Source: Candidatus Obscuribacterales bacterium (lineage in GTDB: Bacteria; Cyanobacteriota; Vampirovibrionia; Obscuribacterales; Obscuribacteraceae). From it: 64,000 nt of DNA. The translations under genes were made by a program, and so were the position numbers. The notes beneath the pieces are model-generated. The model made no database searches. It was given only the letters and a program-made list of their open reading frames with translations, and was not told the DNA's origin. The stretch is taken from positions 1-64,000 of the forward strand of contig JAGVLS010000012.1 in NCBI GenBank assembly GCA_020054205.1, given 5' to 3'. Below, piece by piece: positions 55,101 to 64,000 of this stretch. Position 1 is the first letter of the stretch; every line of letters begins with the position of its first letter.

Positions 55101-56564
55101 GTTTTATATTTCTTAGCTGCTTTGGATGAACATTTCAATCAAGGTGCGCAAGCTTTAACAAAATATCGTAATTACATTACTAGCTCAAAAGGGCAATTTG
55201 TTCAATATGCTCAAGAGAGAGTAAATGCTTTAGCTCGTGATGTGCATAATACGCAAAAATTGCAAACACAAGCAGAAATGAAAAATGTTCAGCAAGTGCA
55301 AGCTAAATTTGATCAAGCAATTAAATTGCAACAAGATGGTAAATACGATGATGCAATTAAGCTTTATATTGAAATTCTAGCTACTTCACCTAATGAAGCA
55401 GCATATCATTACGCATTAGGAACAGCCTATCAAGGCAAAGGTGACATGGATTTAGCAATTGAATCATATAAAAAGGCAAGTTCGCTGGATTCTCTCAATA
55501 AAGAATATACGAAAGTTTTAAGCGCTGCTTATGAATTAAAGGCAGCACCTATGATTGAAGAAGCTATTAAAAAACATACTGCTGGTGATTTGAATGGCGC
55601 TGTTGAATTGTATAAAGCAGCTTTGGTGCATGTACCGAAAAATGCTCGCCTTCACACTAATTTAGCAACTGCCCTGCAGGCTCTTGATAAATTTGCCGAA
55701 GCGCGTGATGAATATCAAAAAGCAGTTGGATTAGATGCCAAAGCAGAAGTAGATGATTGGTATTTTATTGGTGCAATCGATGAGCATTTTAATAAAGGAA
55801 GTCAAGCCTGGCAAGATTATTCTCGTTATGTGCAATTAGCACCAAAAGGAAGTTATTTTTCTCTTGCTCAAGCACGTATGAAAGATTTGCAAATAAATCC
55901 AAATAATACACAAAAATTGAAAACACAAGCTGATGTTCAACGCAGCACTGAGTCAAATCAAGCTTATGAAAGCGCTGTCAAATTACAACAAGAAGGCAAG
56001 TTAGATGAAGCTATTGCTGAATACAAAAAGGCATTGGCGATTAATAATGATGCATCTATTTGGTACAGTTTAGGTACAGCCTATCAAGCAAAAAATGATA
56101 TTGATCAAGCTTTAGAAAGTTATTTAAAAGCATCAGCATTAAATCCAAAAGAAAATGCATATAAGCAATTAATTAAACAAATGCGTCAAACAAAAGCGGC
56201 ACCGCTTTTAGAAGCTGCTTATCAAAAACAAACTACAAAAGATGGAAGTGGTAATTATGATTTAAATGGTGCAATTACTAGTTATGAAGAAGCTCTTAAA
56301 ATTGATGATGATGCTGGTACACGTTTAAATTTAGGGACAGCTTATCAAGGCAATAAAAATGTTGCTAAAGCTGTAGAACAATATAAAAGAGCACTAGTTA
56401 TAGATAATAAACAATATGATGCTTATTATTATCTTGGCACTGCTTATGAAGCTATGGGACAACCTAAATTAGCAATAGCTGAATATAATAAGTATTTGCA
56501 ATATCAACCAACTGGGGCAAATGCACCGGAGGTTCGTTCACGTCTTAAAGTCATAGCAAGGTAA
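52122..56564 (+). CDS. Giant exported TPR protein with five 219-aa super-repeats
   Basis: The frame is open from TTG 52098; ATG 52122 is chosen because GAGG lies upstream and the signal peptide follows (LPWLITLAFIGTPASFA), with ATG 52137 also possible. The rest, about 1450 residues, is tetratricopeptide repeats. The first ~440 residues hold ordinary TPRs. From ~residue 485 a block recurs five times at 218-219 residues, each beginning with AxPxxExAxKK and containing NARLHTNLA and YFIGAIDEHF-type signatures; the fifth is shortened. It should form a very long superhelical scaffold in the periplasm. A membrane glycosyltransferase-like gene follows after 7 bp, so the two may act together, for example in envelope glycan export; this is inference. 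Confidence 0.85.
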   Translation: MHVSRMINKEAKKTIKQQSKLILPWLITLAFIGTPASFAAYDTREVLIQLNNEAIKSLNAGRFKEAIEKLEKALQLDPSYTLARDNLAVAYNNYGLQLQNNPKEAIKIFHKSLVLSPNNATAQSNLDAIIDLLGKNPKSFADRVELGKQARLANDFDGAIVEYTYALKLKDDPTLHVSLGDVYRVRDKVDSAIAEYTAALKGGLPADQTSRVYVSLGQAYQAKRDLVSAIAAYENAWKAKPDDRDVLDALKAGWEEALRLNPTAASNHIGLGRAYQYAGDFGQAEAEFKQALVFDHNNQIAKDFLGALSDAKKKYSVEKHINAGYDLQKGSLYDAAISEYKAAIDLDPKNATAWANMGTAYQQNKDFDKAIEAYNRALFIEPSNAIAKDGIQKATADRETKKVADSTAAGVELFKQGKYEEALAKYQQVLKVHADDPALHFSIAATLQAMKRIDEAIAEYKQAIRLDPKNTEYQNYLDAAVNLKADPIIAEALKKHEQKDYAAAISLYTQAIDLRPKNASLLYNLASAYYAREQYLEAKRAYEKALEVDPKGQVDNWWFLAAIEEHYKRGQEAIADYRKYIVAQPNGKYAPGAKERLAALAKNINDTIRIKSEAELNQLKEASDAYETANKLQQEKKYDEAIVLYQKANKIQPKESAYAYGLGYAFQQKGEIDQAIRWYQEAINLEPSNKDYPKVLQTAYEAKAVPIVEQAVKKQTEGDLTAAIALYKQALEIVKDNARLWTNLGSAYQLSDDFMQARAAYQKALELDARNESTNWYVLAAIDEHYKQGAKALAEYQKYIATSPGHQFVSQASARIKALTANINDTQVLPTQSQIKTATSSRNAFDEGVKFQQANKFDEAIIEYKKAMELMPSESSYAFALASAYQGKSDFDNAILYYKKALDMDPKNPDYIKYYNAATDLKAAPILEAAIKKHTEEDYQSAIALYNQALAIVPKNARAHTNAAAAYQAAGDFAAAKSEYQKAYDLDSKGEAEVLYFLAALDEHFNQGAQALTKYRNYITSSKGQFVQYAQERVNALARDVHNTQKLQTQAEMKNVQQVQAKFDQAIKLQQDGKYDDAIKLYIEILATSPNEAAYHYALGTAYQGKGDMDLAIESYKKASSLDSLNKEYTKVLSAAYELKAAPMIEEAIKKHTAGDLNGAVELYKAALVHVPKNARLHTNLATALQALDKFAEARDEYQKAVGLDAKAEVDDWYFIGAIDEHFNKGSQAWQDYSRYVQLAPKGSYFSLAQARMKDLQINPNNTQKLKTQADVQRSTESNQAYESAVKLQQEGKLDEAIAEYKKALAINNDASIWYSLGTAYQAKNDIDQALESYLKASALNPKENAYKQLIKQMRQTKAAPLLEAAYQKQTTKDGSGNYDLNGAITSYEEALKIDDDAGTRLNLGTAYQGNKNVAKAVEQYKRALVIDNKQYDAYYYLGTAYEAMGQPKLAIAEYNKYLQYQPTGANAPEVRSRLKVIAR
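53580..56564 (+). repeat. 654-657 bp super-repeat, five copies
   Basis: Copy starts at about 53580, 54237, 54894, 55548 and 56202 mark codons of the conserved AxPxxExA motif. Intervals are 657, 657, 654 and 654 bp. Each copy holds several TPRs and a YRxYI linker followed by NINDTQ/NNTQK-type sequence. The regular spacing shows duplication of a whole multi-TPR cassette rather than single TPR units; the last copy lacks the end. Confidence 0.8.
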
Positions 56565-56571
56565 GCTCTAT

Positions 56572-57765
56572 TTGGCTCTTGATAAAAACTGGCAGCAATT
56601 AATTTTAAACAGGATATTGATTGTTGTCTGTTTAGTGGCACCTGCTCTATCTCTTCTCTTATGTAATTGTCTAGAAAATACAAGTGATTTTCCTAATTAT
56701 TATGTAGCAGGTAAATTAATTGCTGGTGGTAAATTTGCAGCTGCTTATGATTTGACACAAACTGAAATTTTTCAACATCAGATTTGCCCTGAAATGGGTA
56801 AGCGCTTTGTACCTTTTTTTATTGCTTTCCCTTTAGCTTGGATTTTTGCTGTCTTAGCAATATGGCCGTTTAAAACAGCTTTTCTTATATGGAATATTTT
56901 ACTTTGTTTATGTCTTGTGGCAGCATTTTTTATCTTCAGTAATATTTGGCATTTGAGCGAAAGGAAAAAATTATGGGTTGCTCTTGTATTTGGTTCTTCT
57001 GGTCCTGTGCTTGAATCTATTAGAATTGGGCAAATGAGCCCAATTCTACTTTTAGCTTTAGCCTTATTTTCTTATGGATGGGTAAAAAAACAAACACTAA
57101 TAATGTCTTTAGGGCAGTCTTTGTTTCTTTTTAAGCCACATTTATTATTACCAATAATATTTTTTGAATTAGGAGCGCGTTATTTTCGAGTAATTGGTAT
57201 TACGTGTCTGGTAGGGGCAATAGGCACTTTTGTAGCTATATTATTAGGGGGCAAAGAAATCATTGAAGCTTATTTTCAATTGATGACTTCTCGCGACGTT
57301 CTAACACTGTATGAAGATGCAGGGCCAACTTTATCTGAACAAGTAATAAAACTATTCCCTAATATATCTATTAGTGTAATTGCTTATGTCATGTATGTTC
57401 TGATGCTAATAATGGTGTTTTTTATGCCATTGATATTTAAAAACAAGAATCTTCTTATGCCAATATTCTTTTCTGTTTGTTTTCCGTTAATAATTTGTTT
57501 TTCACCGCATTTTCATAATTATGGTTTGATTTTGCTTTTTCCTGCAATATTGGCACCTTTTGTTTATACGACATATTCTCGCGCCTGGCAATTGCAAGCA
57601 GTTTCTTTTACTTTAATAGTTATGTTGTACTTGCCTGTATATGGCTTTTTACATTACTATCATGTATTAAGAGGCGGTATTAATTTATTTGGTTTTGCTA
57701 TTTTTATTTTTGCTATCACTGCTTTTTTGTCTTTAAAAAGCAATGATAAAATTGAAGAGCTATAA
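56572..57765 (+). CDS. Polytopic membrane glycosyltransferase, GT87/DUF2029-like
   Basis: The 397-residue protein starts at TTG 56572 behind AAGGTAAG, 7 bp after the TPR gene stop. It has about nine or ten hydrophobic segments. The N-terminal loop SDFPNYYVAGKLIAGGK resembles the DFxxYYxAGxxxxxG loop of DUF2029 polyprenyl-phosphate-mannose-type transferases, where the Asp is catalytic. It probably transfers a sugar from a lipid carrier on the outer membrane face of the inner membrane. The acceptor is unknown; the adjacent TPR scaffold may be a partner. Confidence 0.8.
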   Translation: MALDKNWQQLILNRILIVVCLVAPALSLLLCNCLENTSDFPNYYVAGKLIAGGKFAAAYDLTQTEIFQHQICPEMGKRFVPFFIAFPLAWIFAVLAIWPFKTAFLIWNILLCLCLVAAFFIFSNIWHLSERKKLWVALVFGSSGPVLESIRIGQMSPILLLALALFSYGWVKKQTLIMSLGQSLFLFKPHLLLPIIFFELGARYFRVIGITCLVGAIGTFVAILLGGKEIIEAYFQLMTSRDVLTLYEDAGPTLSEQVIKLFPNISISVIAYVMYVLMLIMVFFMPLIFKNKNLLMPIFFSVCFPLIICFSPHFHNYGLILLFPAILAPFVYTTYSRAWQLQAVSFTLIVMLYLPVYGFLHYYHVLRGGINLFGFAIFIFAITAFLSLKSNDKIEEL

Positions 57766-57769
57766 TATT

Positions 57770-58870
57770 TTATTCTGCGTCTTCATCTTGTGACTTTATA
57801 TTTTTAAGTTGAGATAACTTTTGTTTTTCTGTGCGTCTAGAAGCAGTACGATAACGTTCATTAAGCTTTGGAATTGCTTTTGCTTTTGTTTCTTTGCCAC
57901 CGACATATTTAACTGTGCTGCTTTCAATTTTTTTAGATATATCTTTTTGTTCCCTCCAATTGGCTATCGACTCTGACACTATTGTGCTATAGCTTTGATA
58001 ACGCAGAGGAGATATTTTCTCCAAATTAGCTAATACATGGCAGTCAGTCTCTACTAAATGAAGACAATCACTAAATTTACAATTTTCGATAAATTGAGCA
58101 ATTTCAGGAAATTGATGTGCTACATCTTGTGGCTTAGGATATATCAGTTCTCCTAAGCTAGATCCAGGAGTGTCTGCTATTAAGCTTGAAGTTTTTGTGT
58201 TTTCATTATTTGGAACTTGGAATAATTCACTTGTTGTTGTTGTATGTCTGCCAATAAACAAATCTTCGTCCATATCAATTTTTAAATTCAATGAAGGAAT
58301 TAAAGAATTGATTATGCTTGATTTGCCAACTCCAGAAGGACCAGTCATTACTGTTGTTTTGTCCACTAAACATTCTTTTAATTGGTCTATGCCAATCTGT
58401 TTTTTAGCTGATACTAGACAAAACTGGTAGCCAAGCTGAATATAAGTGTTTTGTAAGATAGCTAATTCGTCTTTATCGCCTAAATCACATTTATTTAAAC
58501 AAATGCAATATTGAGCATCAGGCAGCATAAGACTCAAATGAACTAAATAACGATCTAATAGTAGCGGATTCCATTCTGGCTGACGTATTGCTTGAACTAC
58601 AATTACTTGATCAACATTGGCTATGGCAGGGTGTTCAAGGAAGTTTTTACGTTCTATTCTTGCTGTAATAACAGCAGAATTAAGGTTTACTCTCTTATTT
58701 TCTTTTTGGCTAATGTCTTCTGGGTCAATTTCAACTAAATCGCCCGTATATATGTTTATGCCTTCTTTTTTCAGGCGCCCACGTAAAGAACAAAGAAAAT
58801 AATCCTTTAGTTCATCGGCATAAACTAAATACCCACCAGCGTGTCGTCTTAATACTTTAGCAATCACCAT
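57770..58870 (-). CDS. rsgA: Ribosome small subunit-dependent GTPase A
   Basis: This circularly permuted GTPase matures the 30S subunit. An OB fold opens the protein (VYADELKDYFLCSLRGRLKK). The permuted G motifs are NKCDL (G4), SAKK (G5), GPSGVGKSS (G1, Lys183) and DTPGSSL (G3). A zinc region follows with C, C, H and C spacing (CKFSDCLHLVETDCHVL). The C-terminal ~70 residues are Lys-rich and longer than average. Confidence 0.95.
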   Translation of the reverse strand: MVIAKVLRRHAGGYLVYADELKDYFLCSLRGRLKKEGINIYTGDLVEIDPEDISQKENKRVNLNSAVITARIERKNFLEHPAIANVDQVIVVQAIRQPEWNPLLLDRYLVHLSLMLPDAQYCICLNKCDLGDKDELAILQNTYIQLGYQFCLVSAKKQIGIDQLKECLVDKTTVMTGPSGVGKSSIINSLIPSLNLKIDMDEDLFIGRHTTTTSELFQVPNNENTKTSSLIADTPGSSLGELIYPKPQDVAHQFPEIAQFIENCKFSDCLHLVETDCHVLANLEKISPLRYQSYSTIVSESIANWREQKDISKKIESSTVKYVGGKETKAKAIPKLNERYRTASRRTEKQKLSQLKNIKSQDEDAE

Positions 58871-59066
58871 AAGACTTTATAAAGACAATACATTATCTAT
58901 AACTAAGGATAGTACCATATTTAGTGTAAATAAACAGGTCACAATCCAAGCATACAACATAGTTATATATGACAATAGATTCTGAAGCAAATATGTACGT
59001 ATGATTCAATTGGTAGAGCTAGCAGGTAAGCGCTTAAGCCTGTAAAATCAATATTTCGGGGACACA
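58871..59066 (+). promoter_or_regulatory. Divergent rsgA/typA region with tRNA-like leader segment
   Basis: The 196-bp gap is AT-rich upstream. Just before typA, GATTCAATTGGTAGAGC resembles a tRNA D-arm, and CAGG...CCTG around 59020-59042 encloses the palindrome AAGCGCTT. No acceptor stem or T-arm completes a tRNA. CGGGGA at about 59057-59062 is the ribosome binding site of typA. It may be a leader structure; low confidence. Confidence 0.3.
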
Positions 59067-60911
59067 ATGACGCAATCTCTTATGGATAAACCAGTAAACA
59101 AAGCCGACACTCAAAATAATGGCGAAAATGCTCTAAAGCATATTCGTAATATTGCCATTATTGCTCACGTAGACCACGGCAAGACCACTCTTGTTGATGG
59201 TTTTTTTAAACAAGCTGGTGTTTTCCGTGACAATCAAGAAGTAGTTGATTGTGTTATGGACTCAAATGAATTAGAACGTGAGCGTGGCATCACAATATTA
59301 GCTAAAAACACAGCTATTAAATACAATGATCATTTGATAAATATTGTCGATACACCTGGGCACGCTGATTTTGGTGGTGAAGTAGAACGTATTTTAGGAA
59401 TGGTAGATGGGGCACTTTTAGTTGTTGATGCTGCTGAAGGTCCAATGCCACAAACACGATTTGTTTTAAGAAAGGCATTAGCTAAGGGCTTAAGACCAAT
59501 TGTTGTTATCAATAAAATAGATCGTCCAAATATTGATCCACATATTGCAGTCGATAAAGTTTTTGATTTGTTTGTTGAACTAGGTGCTGACGATAGTCAA
59601 TTGGATTTCCCATATGTGTTTGCCTCTGGCGTAAATAGAATTGCTAAGCTCAAATTAGAAGATGAAGGCAAAGATTTGCTTCCACTTATGGATTTGATAT
59701 TATCCCATTGTCCAGCTCCCAAAGGTGATCCGGAAAAGCCTTTAGCTATGCAAGTGAGCATATTAGACTATAGTGATTATTTAGGACGTATTGCTATAGG
59801 CAGAATTTACGATGGCAAAATTAAAGATGGTCAGCAAGTAATTTTACTTAAAGAAGGCAATACACAAGTCAAAGGTAAAATAACTAAATTACTTAAATTC
59901 GAAGGTTTAAAACGCATTGAGACTAATTTAGTGCAAGCTGGTGAAATTGTTGCCATATCAGGTTTTTCCCATGCCAATGTCGGAGACACTATTGTTGATA
60001 TTGATGTGACTGAAGCATTGCCACGCATTCATGTGGATGAACCAACTATGAAAATGGCTTTTCTTGTTAACGATAGTCCATTTGCTGGACAAGAAGGTAA
60101 ATTTGTTACATCAAGGCATTTGCGCGATAGGCTCAAAAGAGAGCTAGAAACAAATGTTAGTTTACGTGTAGAAGAAACTGATAATACAGATACATTTATT
60201 GTTAGTGGTCGTGGTGAATTGCATTTAGGCATATTAATTGAAACTATGCGGCGAGAAGGTTTTGAATTCCAAGTTTCAAGACCAGAAGTTATATTGAAAG
60301 AAATTGATGGTGCTAGGTGTGAGCCTTTTGAAAAATTAGTTATTGATGTGCCAGAAGATTATATGGGTGCAGTAATTCAAGAATTAGGCACTAGACGTGC
60401 GGAATTGCAAAATATGGTTGTTGATCGTGGACAATCTTTTTTGGAATTTGTTATCCCAACTAGAGGTATATTTGGATTTCGTAGTGAATTTATGCGTGTC
60501 ACTAAAGGTAATGGTGTGATGAATCATGCTTTTATGGAATATCGTCCATATAGTGGTGATATTGTTAGTCAGCGATCAGGTGCGTTAGTGGCGTGGGAAG
60601 AAGGAGTGTCCACTGCTTATGCTTTAGCGCAAGCAGAAGATAGAGGTGTTTATTTTATCGTCCCTGGTACACGAGTATATGGTGGCATGATTATTGGTGA
60701 AAATAGCCGCTTGCAAGATTTAGATATAAATGTTTGTAAGGCTAAAAAATTGACCAATATGAGAAGTTCAAATGCCGATGTAATGGTGACGCTTGCTGCT
60801 CCTCGAGAAATGAGTCTGGAGAAATGTTTGGAATACATTTCATCAGAAGAATTGGTGGAAGTAACACCAAAATCTATCCGTATGCGAAAACGTGAATTAC
60901 CTAGACGTTAA
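59067..60911 (+). CDS. typA: Translational GTPase TypA/BipA
   Basis: The 614-residue ribosome-binding GTPase assists 50S assembly and stress adaptation. Motifs are [10 protein letters not shown] (G1), [14 protein letters not shown] (switch I, typical of TypA), [11 protein letters not shown] (G3), NKIDRP (G4). The C-terminal domain has the TypA-type [10 protein letters not shown] and GMIIGENSR segments. The N-terminus is extended by ~25 residues relative to many homologues. Its end overlaps the convergent LRV gene by 4 bp. Confidence 0.97.
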   Translation: MTQSLMDKPVNKADTQNNGENALKHIRNIAIIAHVDHGKTTLVDGFFKQAGVFRDNQEVVDCVMDSNELERERGITILAKNTAIKYNDHLINIVDTPGHADFGGEVERILGMVDGALLVVDAAEGPMPQTRFVLRKALAKGLRPIVVINKIDRPNIDPHIAVDKVFDLFVELGADDSQLDFPYVFASGVNRIAKLKLEDEGKDLLPLMDLILSHCPAPKGDPEKPLAMQVSILDYSDYLGRIAIGRIYDGKIKDGQQVILLKEGNTQVKGKITKLLKFEGLKRIETNLVQAGEIVAISGFSHANVGDTIVDIDVTEALPRIHVDEPTMKMAFLVNDSPFAGQEGKFVTSRHLRDRLKRELETNVSLRVEETDNTDTFIVSGRGELHLGILIETMRREGFEFQVSRPEVILKEIDGARCEPFEKLVIDVPEDYMGAVIQELGTRRAELQNMVVDRGQSFLEFVIPTRGIFGFRSEFMRVTKGNGVMNHAFMEYRPYSGDIVSQRSGALVAWEEGVSTAYALAQAEDRGVYFIVPGTRVYGGMIIGENSRLQDLDINVCKAKKLTNMRSSNADVMVTLAAPREMSLEKCLEYISSEELVEVTPKSIRMRKRELPRR

Positions 60912-61522
60912 TTAGCTATTTGCTTACGCTTGTTTGTTTTAGTGGCGGTACCAAATTTTCCTTTGATAATTTGTGTATCTGGTGCTTTCAATTGCTGTAA
61001 TGTTTTTGTTGCGCGCAAACTTACATAAGGGTTTTCATCACTAGATAATTCCTCAAGTAAATAAATTGGTGCATCTGATTTTTCTGCTACTGCATAACGC
61101 ACATCAGGATTAATATCATGGGTTAATTGTAAAAGCAATTCTGGACTTACGTTTATATTGTATGAAATTGCTACCCTTACATCTGAATTTTCATGCTCAG
61201 CAAGACGTTTCAGTGTAATTAAATGAGTACGTGGATTAAGAGCAATATGTTCTAGGACTTTGGCTTGAGAATTTTTGCTCAAATAATCTAAAACACTAGC
61301 AGGAGTATTAGGATTACCAGCAACTAGATACTTAATTCTGGTTGTTTCCGCTTCATCCATTAATTGTCTTAATTGCAGCCAGCTACACTCGGATTCTACT
61401 TTAGAGTGGCTAGAATTTGCTTGCAAGTTTATCAAGATTGAAAAAGCATGCTTTATATAGTCGGGATAACCCCAATTAAAATAATAGGTAAACGAAAGAG
61501 CTAATTGCTCTTCACTTATCAT
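60908..61522 (-). CDS. LRV/HEAT-like repeat protein
   Basis: The 204-residue protein contains repeats of ~24 residues of the variant leucine-rich repeat type: NPNTPASVLDYLSKN, NPRTHLITLKRLAEH, NINVSPELLLQLTHD and KSDAPIYLLEELSSDENP, each with VR or VxxxIA helix segments. Such repeats form a curved protein-binding scaffold. It lacks the iron-sulphur Cys cluster of LRV proteins from Azotobacter. It stands alone on its strand, convergent with typA. Role unknown. Confidence 0.75.
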   Translation of the reverse strand: MISEEQLALSFTYYFNWGYPDYIKHAFSILINLQANSSHSKVESECSWLQLRQLMDEAETTRIKYLVAGNPNTPASVLDYLSKNSQAKVLEHIALNPRTHLITLKRLAEHENSDVRVAISYNINVSPELLLQLTHDINPDVRYAVAEKSDAPIYLLEELSSDENPYVSLRATKTLQQLKAPDTQIIKGKFGTATKTNKRKQIAN

Positions 61523-61757
61523 AATTAAGTCCTCGGATTTTGGATGAACTGGATAACGCCTAATTTCCCTATTGGAGGTTTTATACCCACATTAGAGGTA
61601 GTCAATACCAATTATTAGTTACGTCAGTAACATTTGATAAAATTACTTGACAATTCGTAAAGATTCTCTAGGACTGAAACAGTAAGGCAAGTTTGAATTG
61701 TGAGGAAATAGGGTTTATATAAATGGCGCCCCTACCTAATTATTGTGGAAATTTGCC
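61523..61757. promoter_or_regulatory. Divergent region upstream of the hybrid kinase
   Basis: The 235-bp region contains a TTGACA at 61647-61652, a perfect -35 hexamer, but no good -10 at 17 bp, so an activator might be needed. GTTAC-GTCA-GTAAC (61618-61631) is a short palindrome just upstream of it, possibly an operator. No gene is seen. Confidence 0.3.
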
Positions 61758-63929
61758 ATGAGTACTAAATCATTGCCAAATCAAAACGTTGATGAATTAA
61801 TAACAAAAATCGATGAGTTAGAGTCTCAATTAGTTCAAGAAAGAAATAAATTAGCTGCTCAAGCGAAAGAACATGAGCAAACCCTAGAAGATATGCGTAC
61901 GCTTACAAGTAAGCTTTCTCAGGCAAGAGACCAGGCTGTTGAAGCGTCTAAATTGAAATCTGAATTTTTAGCAAATATGTCGCACGAAATTAGAACACCA
62001 ATGAATGGTGTAATTGGTATGAGCGACTTGTTATTGCGTACATCTTTAAGTCGTGATCAAAGAGATCATGCAAATGTTATTAATGAATCAGCAAAAATTT
62101 TGCTTGATATAGTTAATGATATTCTTGACTTTTCCAAAATTGAAGCTGGCAAAGTTGATTTAGAAATTTTAGATTTTGAGCTAACTGCTGTTGTTGAAGT
62201 AACAGCAGAATTATTAGCTGAAAAATGTCGCCAAAAGAATTTGTCTTTAATTACGTATATAGATCCATCTATTCCCAGCTTTTTACGTGGAGACCCGGGA
62301 CATATTCGTCAAGTTTTGCTTAATCTAACAAGTAACGCTATTAAATTTACCGAAGAAGGTGAAATAGTCCTTTCTGTTGAATCAGAAGAAATTACTAAAG
62401 ATGCTGTGAAATTAAAATTCTCAGTAAATGATACTGGTATTGGTTTGCAAAAAACTGCATTACAGAAATTATTTAAACCATTTACTCAAGCAGATGGCTC
62501 AATCACCAGACGTTATGGTGGTACTGGATTAGGACTTTCCATTTGCAAGGGTTTGGTTGAATTAATGGGTGGACATATTGGTGCTGATAGTGCCAAAAGT
62601 AAAGGATCAACATTTTGGTTTGTCTTACCACTTGAGCGTTCACATTTGGAATTTGAGCCACCAACTATTGAGCCAATTTTAAAAGACAAGCGTGTAATGC
62701 TTGTTAGCAGTTTCCCATCTACAAAACAAGCCATCGAGTCTTATACAAAACATTGGAAAATGCGTCCCGACTATATGGAAAATAGCCAAGAATTATTTGA
62801 AATATTACGTCGTGAATGTATAGCTTCAGATCCATATGATTTAGTACTTATTGATGTAGCAAATCCTAGCAGTGATATTGAAGAATTAGCACGAAAAATT
62901 CATCATGATCCTGTAATTAGTGCAACAAAAATAGTATTAGTTTCTAATGCTATTGAAAAAGGTAAAGGAGAACAAATTCTTGCTGCTGGTTTTTCAGCTT
63001 GTTTAATTAGACCAGTTCGCTATACTCAATTTCTTGATTGTATGACTAATCTGCTGAATACACAAAGTACCAATAAGCTTGATTTGACATTAACTCAGCC
63101 TATTCCAAAAACACCAATAAAAACAGAATTGATTTTGGTAGCAGAAGACAATCCAGTAAATCAAAAGGTTGCTGTATTGCAATTGAATAATTTAGGCTAT
63201 GCAGCTCATGCTGTAGCTAATGGGCAAGAAGCAGTGGATGCCATTTTAAATGGTGCTTACACTTTAATATTTATGGATTGCCAAATGCCAGAAATGGATG
63301 GTTTTCAGGCAACAGGAGCCATTCGCAAAGCAGAAGTATTAACTGGTCGCCATATTCCAATTGTTGCTATGACAGCACATGCCATGGAAGGTGACAAAGA
63401 TAAATGCATTGCAGCTGGCATGGATGATTATATAAGCAAGCCTGTAGATCCTAAAAAACTGCAAGATATTTTGTCGCGCTGGCTTTCAAAAGATGCTAAA
63501 AACAAAGCATCCATGCCTATTAATGTTCCAGAATCAGCATTAACTGCCGATGATGAAGTGCCGCCTCAAACGGTAAATGAGGATCCAATTAATATTGCTG
63601 CTTTAGAGCGAGCTTGTGGACGTGAAATGGCCCAAGAAATCTTGCAAGTATTTATGTCAGCAGCTGAGACATTATTAGAAGGACTAGAAGCTGCGCGGCA
63701 AAGGCATGATGGGCGTGCAATTGAGTCATTAGCACATCAATTGAAAGGATCATCTTCAGCTATTGGTGCTACAGAAATAATGAGGCTATGCGTGCGTATG
63801 GAAGATGCTGCTGCTCAAGACAATTGGGTGCAAGCCCGCATAGTTTATGAAGCATTAAAATGGTCGTACAGGCGTTTAAGCCGTTTTGTTAGCTATACGC
63901 TCGAACACGAATTTAATGCCAAAAAATAG
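61758..63929 (+). CDS. Soluble hybrid sensor histidine kinase with two receivers and HPt
   Basis: The 723-residue protein has no membrane segment. Its start is ATG 61758, 11 codons upstream of the coiled coil and behind GTGGAA. Order: coiled coil (~10-65), HisKA with His76 in [11 protein letters not shown], HATPase_c with NLTSNAIKF (N box), NDTGIGL and GGTGLGLS, a degenerate receiver (~300-420; VLIDVANP), a complete receiver with Asp507 in [11 protein letters not shown] and the Lys in SKPVD, and an HPt domain with His660 in AHQLKGSSS. The layout is that of BarA-type phosphorelays without the sensor part, so the signal must be cytoplasmic or come from a partner. The output regulator is not in the window. 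Confidence 0.95.
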   Translation: MSTKSLPNQNVDELITKIDELESQLVQERNKLAAQAKEHEQTLEDMRTLTSKLSQARDQAVEASKLKSEFLANMSHEIRTPMNGVIGMSDLLLRTSLSRDQRDHANVINESAKILLDIVNDILDFSKIEAGKVDLEILDFELTAVVEVTAELLAEKCRQKNLSLITYIDPSIPSFLRGDPGHIRQVLLNLTSNAIKFTEEGEIVLSVESEEITKDAVKLKFSVNDTGIGLQKTALQKLFKPFTQADGSITRRYGGTGLGLSICKGLVELMGGHIGADSAKSKGSTFWFVLPLERSHLEFEPPTIEPILKDKRVMLVSSFPSTKQAIESYTKHWKMRPDYMENSQELFEILRRECIASDPYDLVLIDVANPSSDIEELARKIHHDPVISATKIVLVSNAIEKGKGEQILAAGFSACLIRPVRYTQFLDCMTNLLNTQSTNKLDLTLTQPIPKTPIKTELILVAEDNPVNQKVAVLQLNNLGYAAHAVANGQEAVDAILNGAYTLIFMDCQMPEMDGFQATGAIRKAEVLTGRHIPIVAMTAHAMEGDKDKCIAAGMDDYISKPVDPKKLQDILSRWLSKDAKNKASMPINVPESALTADDEVPPQTVNEDPINIAALERACGREMAQEILQVFMSAAETLLEGLEAARQRHDGRAIESLAHQLKGSSSAIGATEIMRLCVRMEDAAAQDNWVQARIVYEALKWSYRRLSRFVSYTLEHEFNAKK

Positions 63930-64000
63930 ACTGTTTAAATTATTATCTGCTCTTTAATTCCAATTGTAATGTTGGAATGAAAATAGTTAGACTAGTGGTG
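63930..64000. other. Right-edge noncoding sequence
   Basis: The last 71 bases hold no readable gene. TTCCAA and TTGGAA (about 63958-63977) form a weak inverted repeat after the kinase gene, followed by no T tract, so I do not call a terminator. Confidence 0.3.

Noticed and set aside
58990-59060. tRNA gene suggested by a D-arm-like sequence (GATTCAATTGGTAGAGC)
   Set aside because: No 7-base anticodon loop, T-arm consensus or acceptor stem pairs with it; it runs straight into the typA ribosome binding site.

Overview
The window is an AT-rich bacterial chromosome segment (roughly 36-38% G+C by eye) that is densely coded on both strands. No rRNA, tRNA, IS element, prophage or CRISPR array is visible. 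Housekeeping genes point to a diderm-type, DAP-peptidoglycan bacterium that makes haem precursors by the C5 route: murE with a DNPR motif, hemL, rplU-rpmA, mfd, mnmA, prs, nadE, rsgA, typA, hpf. The abundance of TPR, pentapeptide, PATAN/DUF4388, LRV and FecR-like proteins is reminiscent of Cyanobacteria and their non-photosynthetic relatives (Melainabacteria/Vampirovibrionia, perhaps Obscuribacterales-like because a FadB-type beta-oxidation enzyme is present). This placement is an inference from gene content, not a demonstrated identity. Unrelated TTG start codons recur (murE, prsA-like, prs, amidase, GT87).

Layout. 1-1333: edge-truncated reverse gene with W/G-rich repeat modules. 1334-1890: structured divergent intergenic region. 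1891-11154: giant 3087-residue secreted Gly/Asn-rich repeat protein with a FecR-like C-terminal region, followed by a terminator, a 45-codon small ORF with its own terminator, and an LRR protein gene. 13189-18626: reverse genes for a protein phosphatase, an unknown protein, a COG2509 FAD dehydrogenase, a PlsC-type acyltransferase, a NodB-type deacetylase and a PATAN protein. 18692-21015: rplU-rpmA-murE. 21291-25425: forward genes for a small conserved-looking protein, peroxiredoxin, thioredoxin-like protein and hemL, then a Dam-like methyltransferase with a small PD-(D/E)XK-like nuclease (candidate restriction-modification pair). 25431-29734: comF (reverse), a PLP lyase, then prs, an MBL hydrolase and a TPR protein. 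29744-34297: a 1517-residue pentapeptide-repeat/acetyltransferase-like fusion. 34459-40828: mfd, a parvulin lipoprotein and a trans-sulfuration enzyme. 40985-44761: TPR lipoprotein-like/exported protein, mnmA, amidase. 44754-49739: nadE, a membrane protein, a FadB-like fusion and thpR. 49907-57765: TIM-barrel-like exported protein, hpf, giant TPR protein, GT87-like membrane glycosyltransferase. 57770-63929: rsgA, typA, LRV protein, hybrid histidine kinase.

The most distinctive content is three very large proteins built from different tandem repeats. They are the 3087-aa Gly-rich protein (about 13 units of about 56 aa, then 26 units of 37 aa), the 1517-aa pentapeptide protein (11 units of 41 aa with an unusual LPPPEMF insert, joined to acetyltransferase-like domains) and the 1488-aa TPR protein (five copies of a 218-219 aa super-repeat). 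The first looks like a cell-surface or matrix structure, the second like a cytoplasmic or delivered multi-domain protein, the third like a periplasmic scaffold. Their functions cannot be read from sequence.
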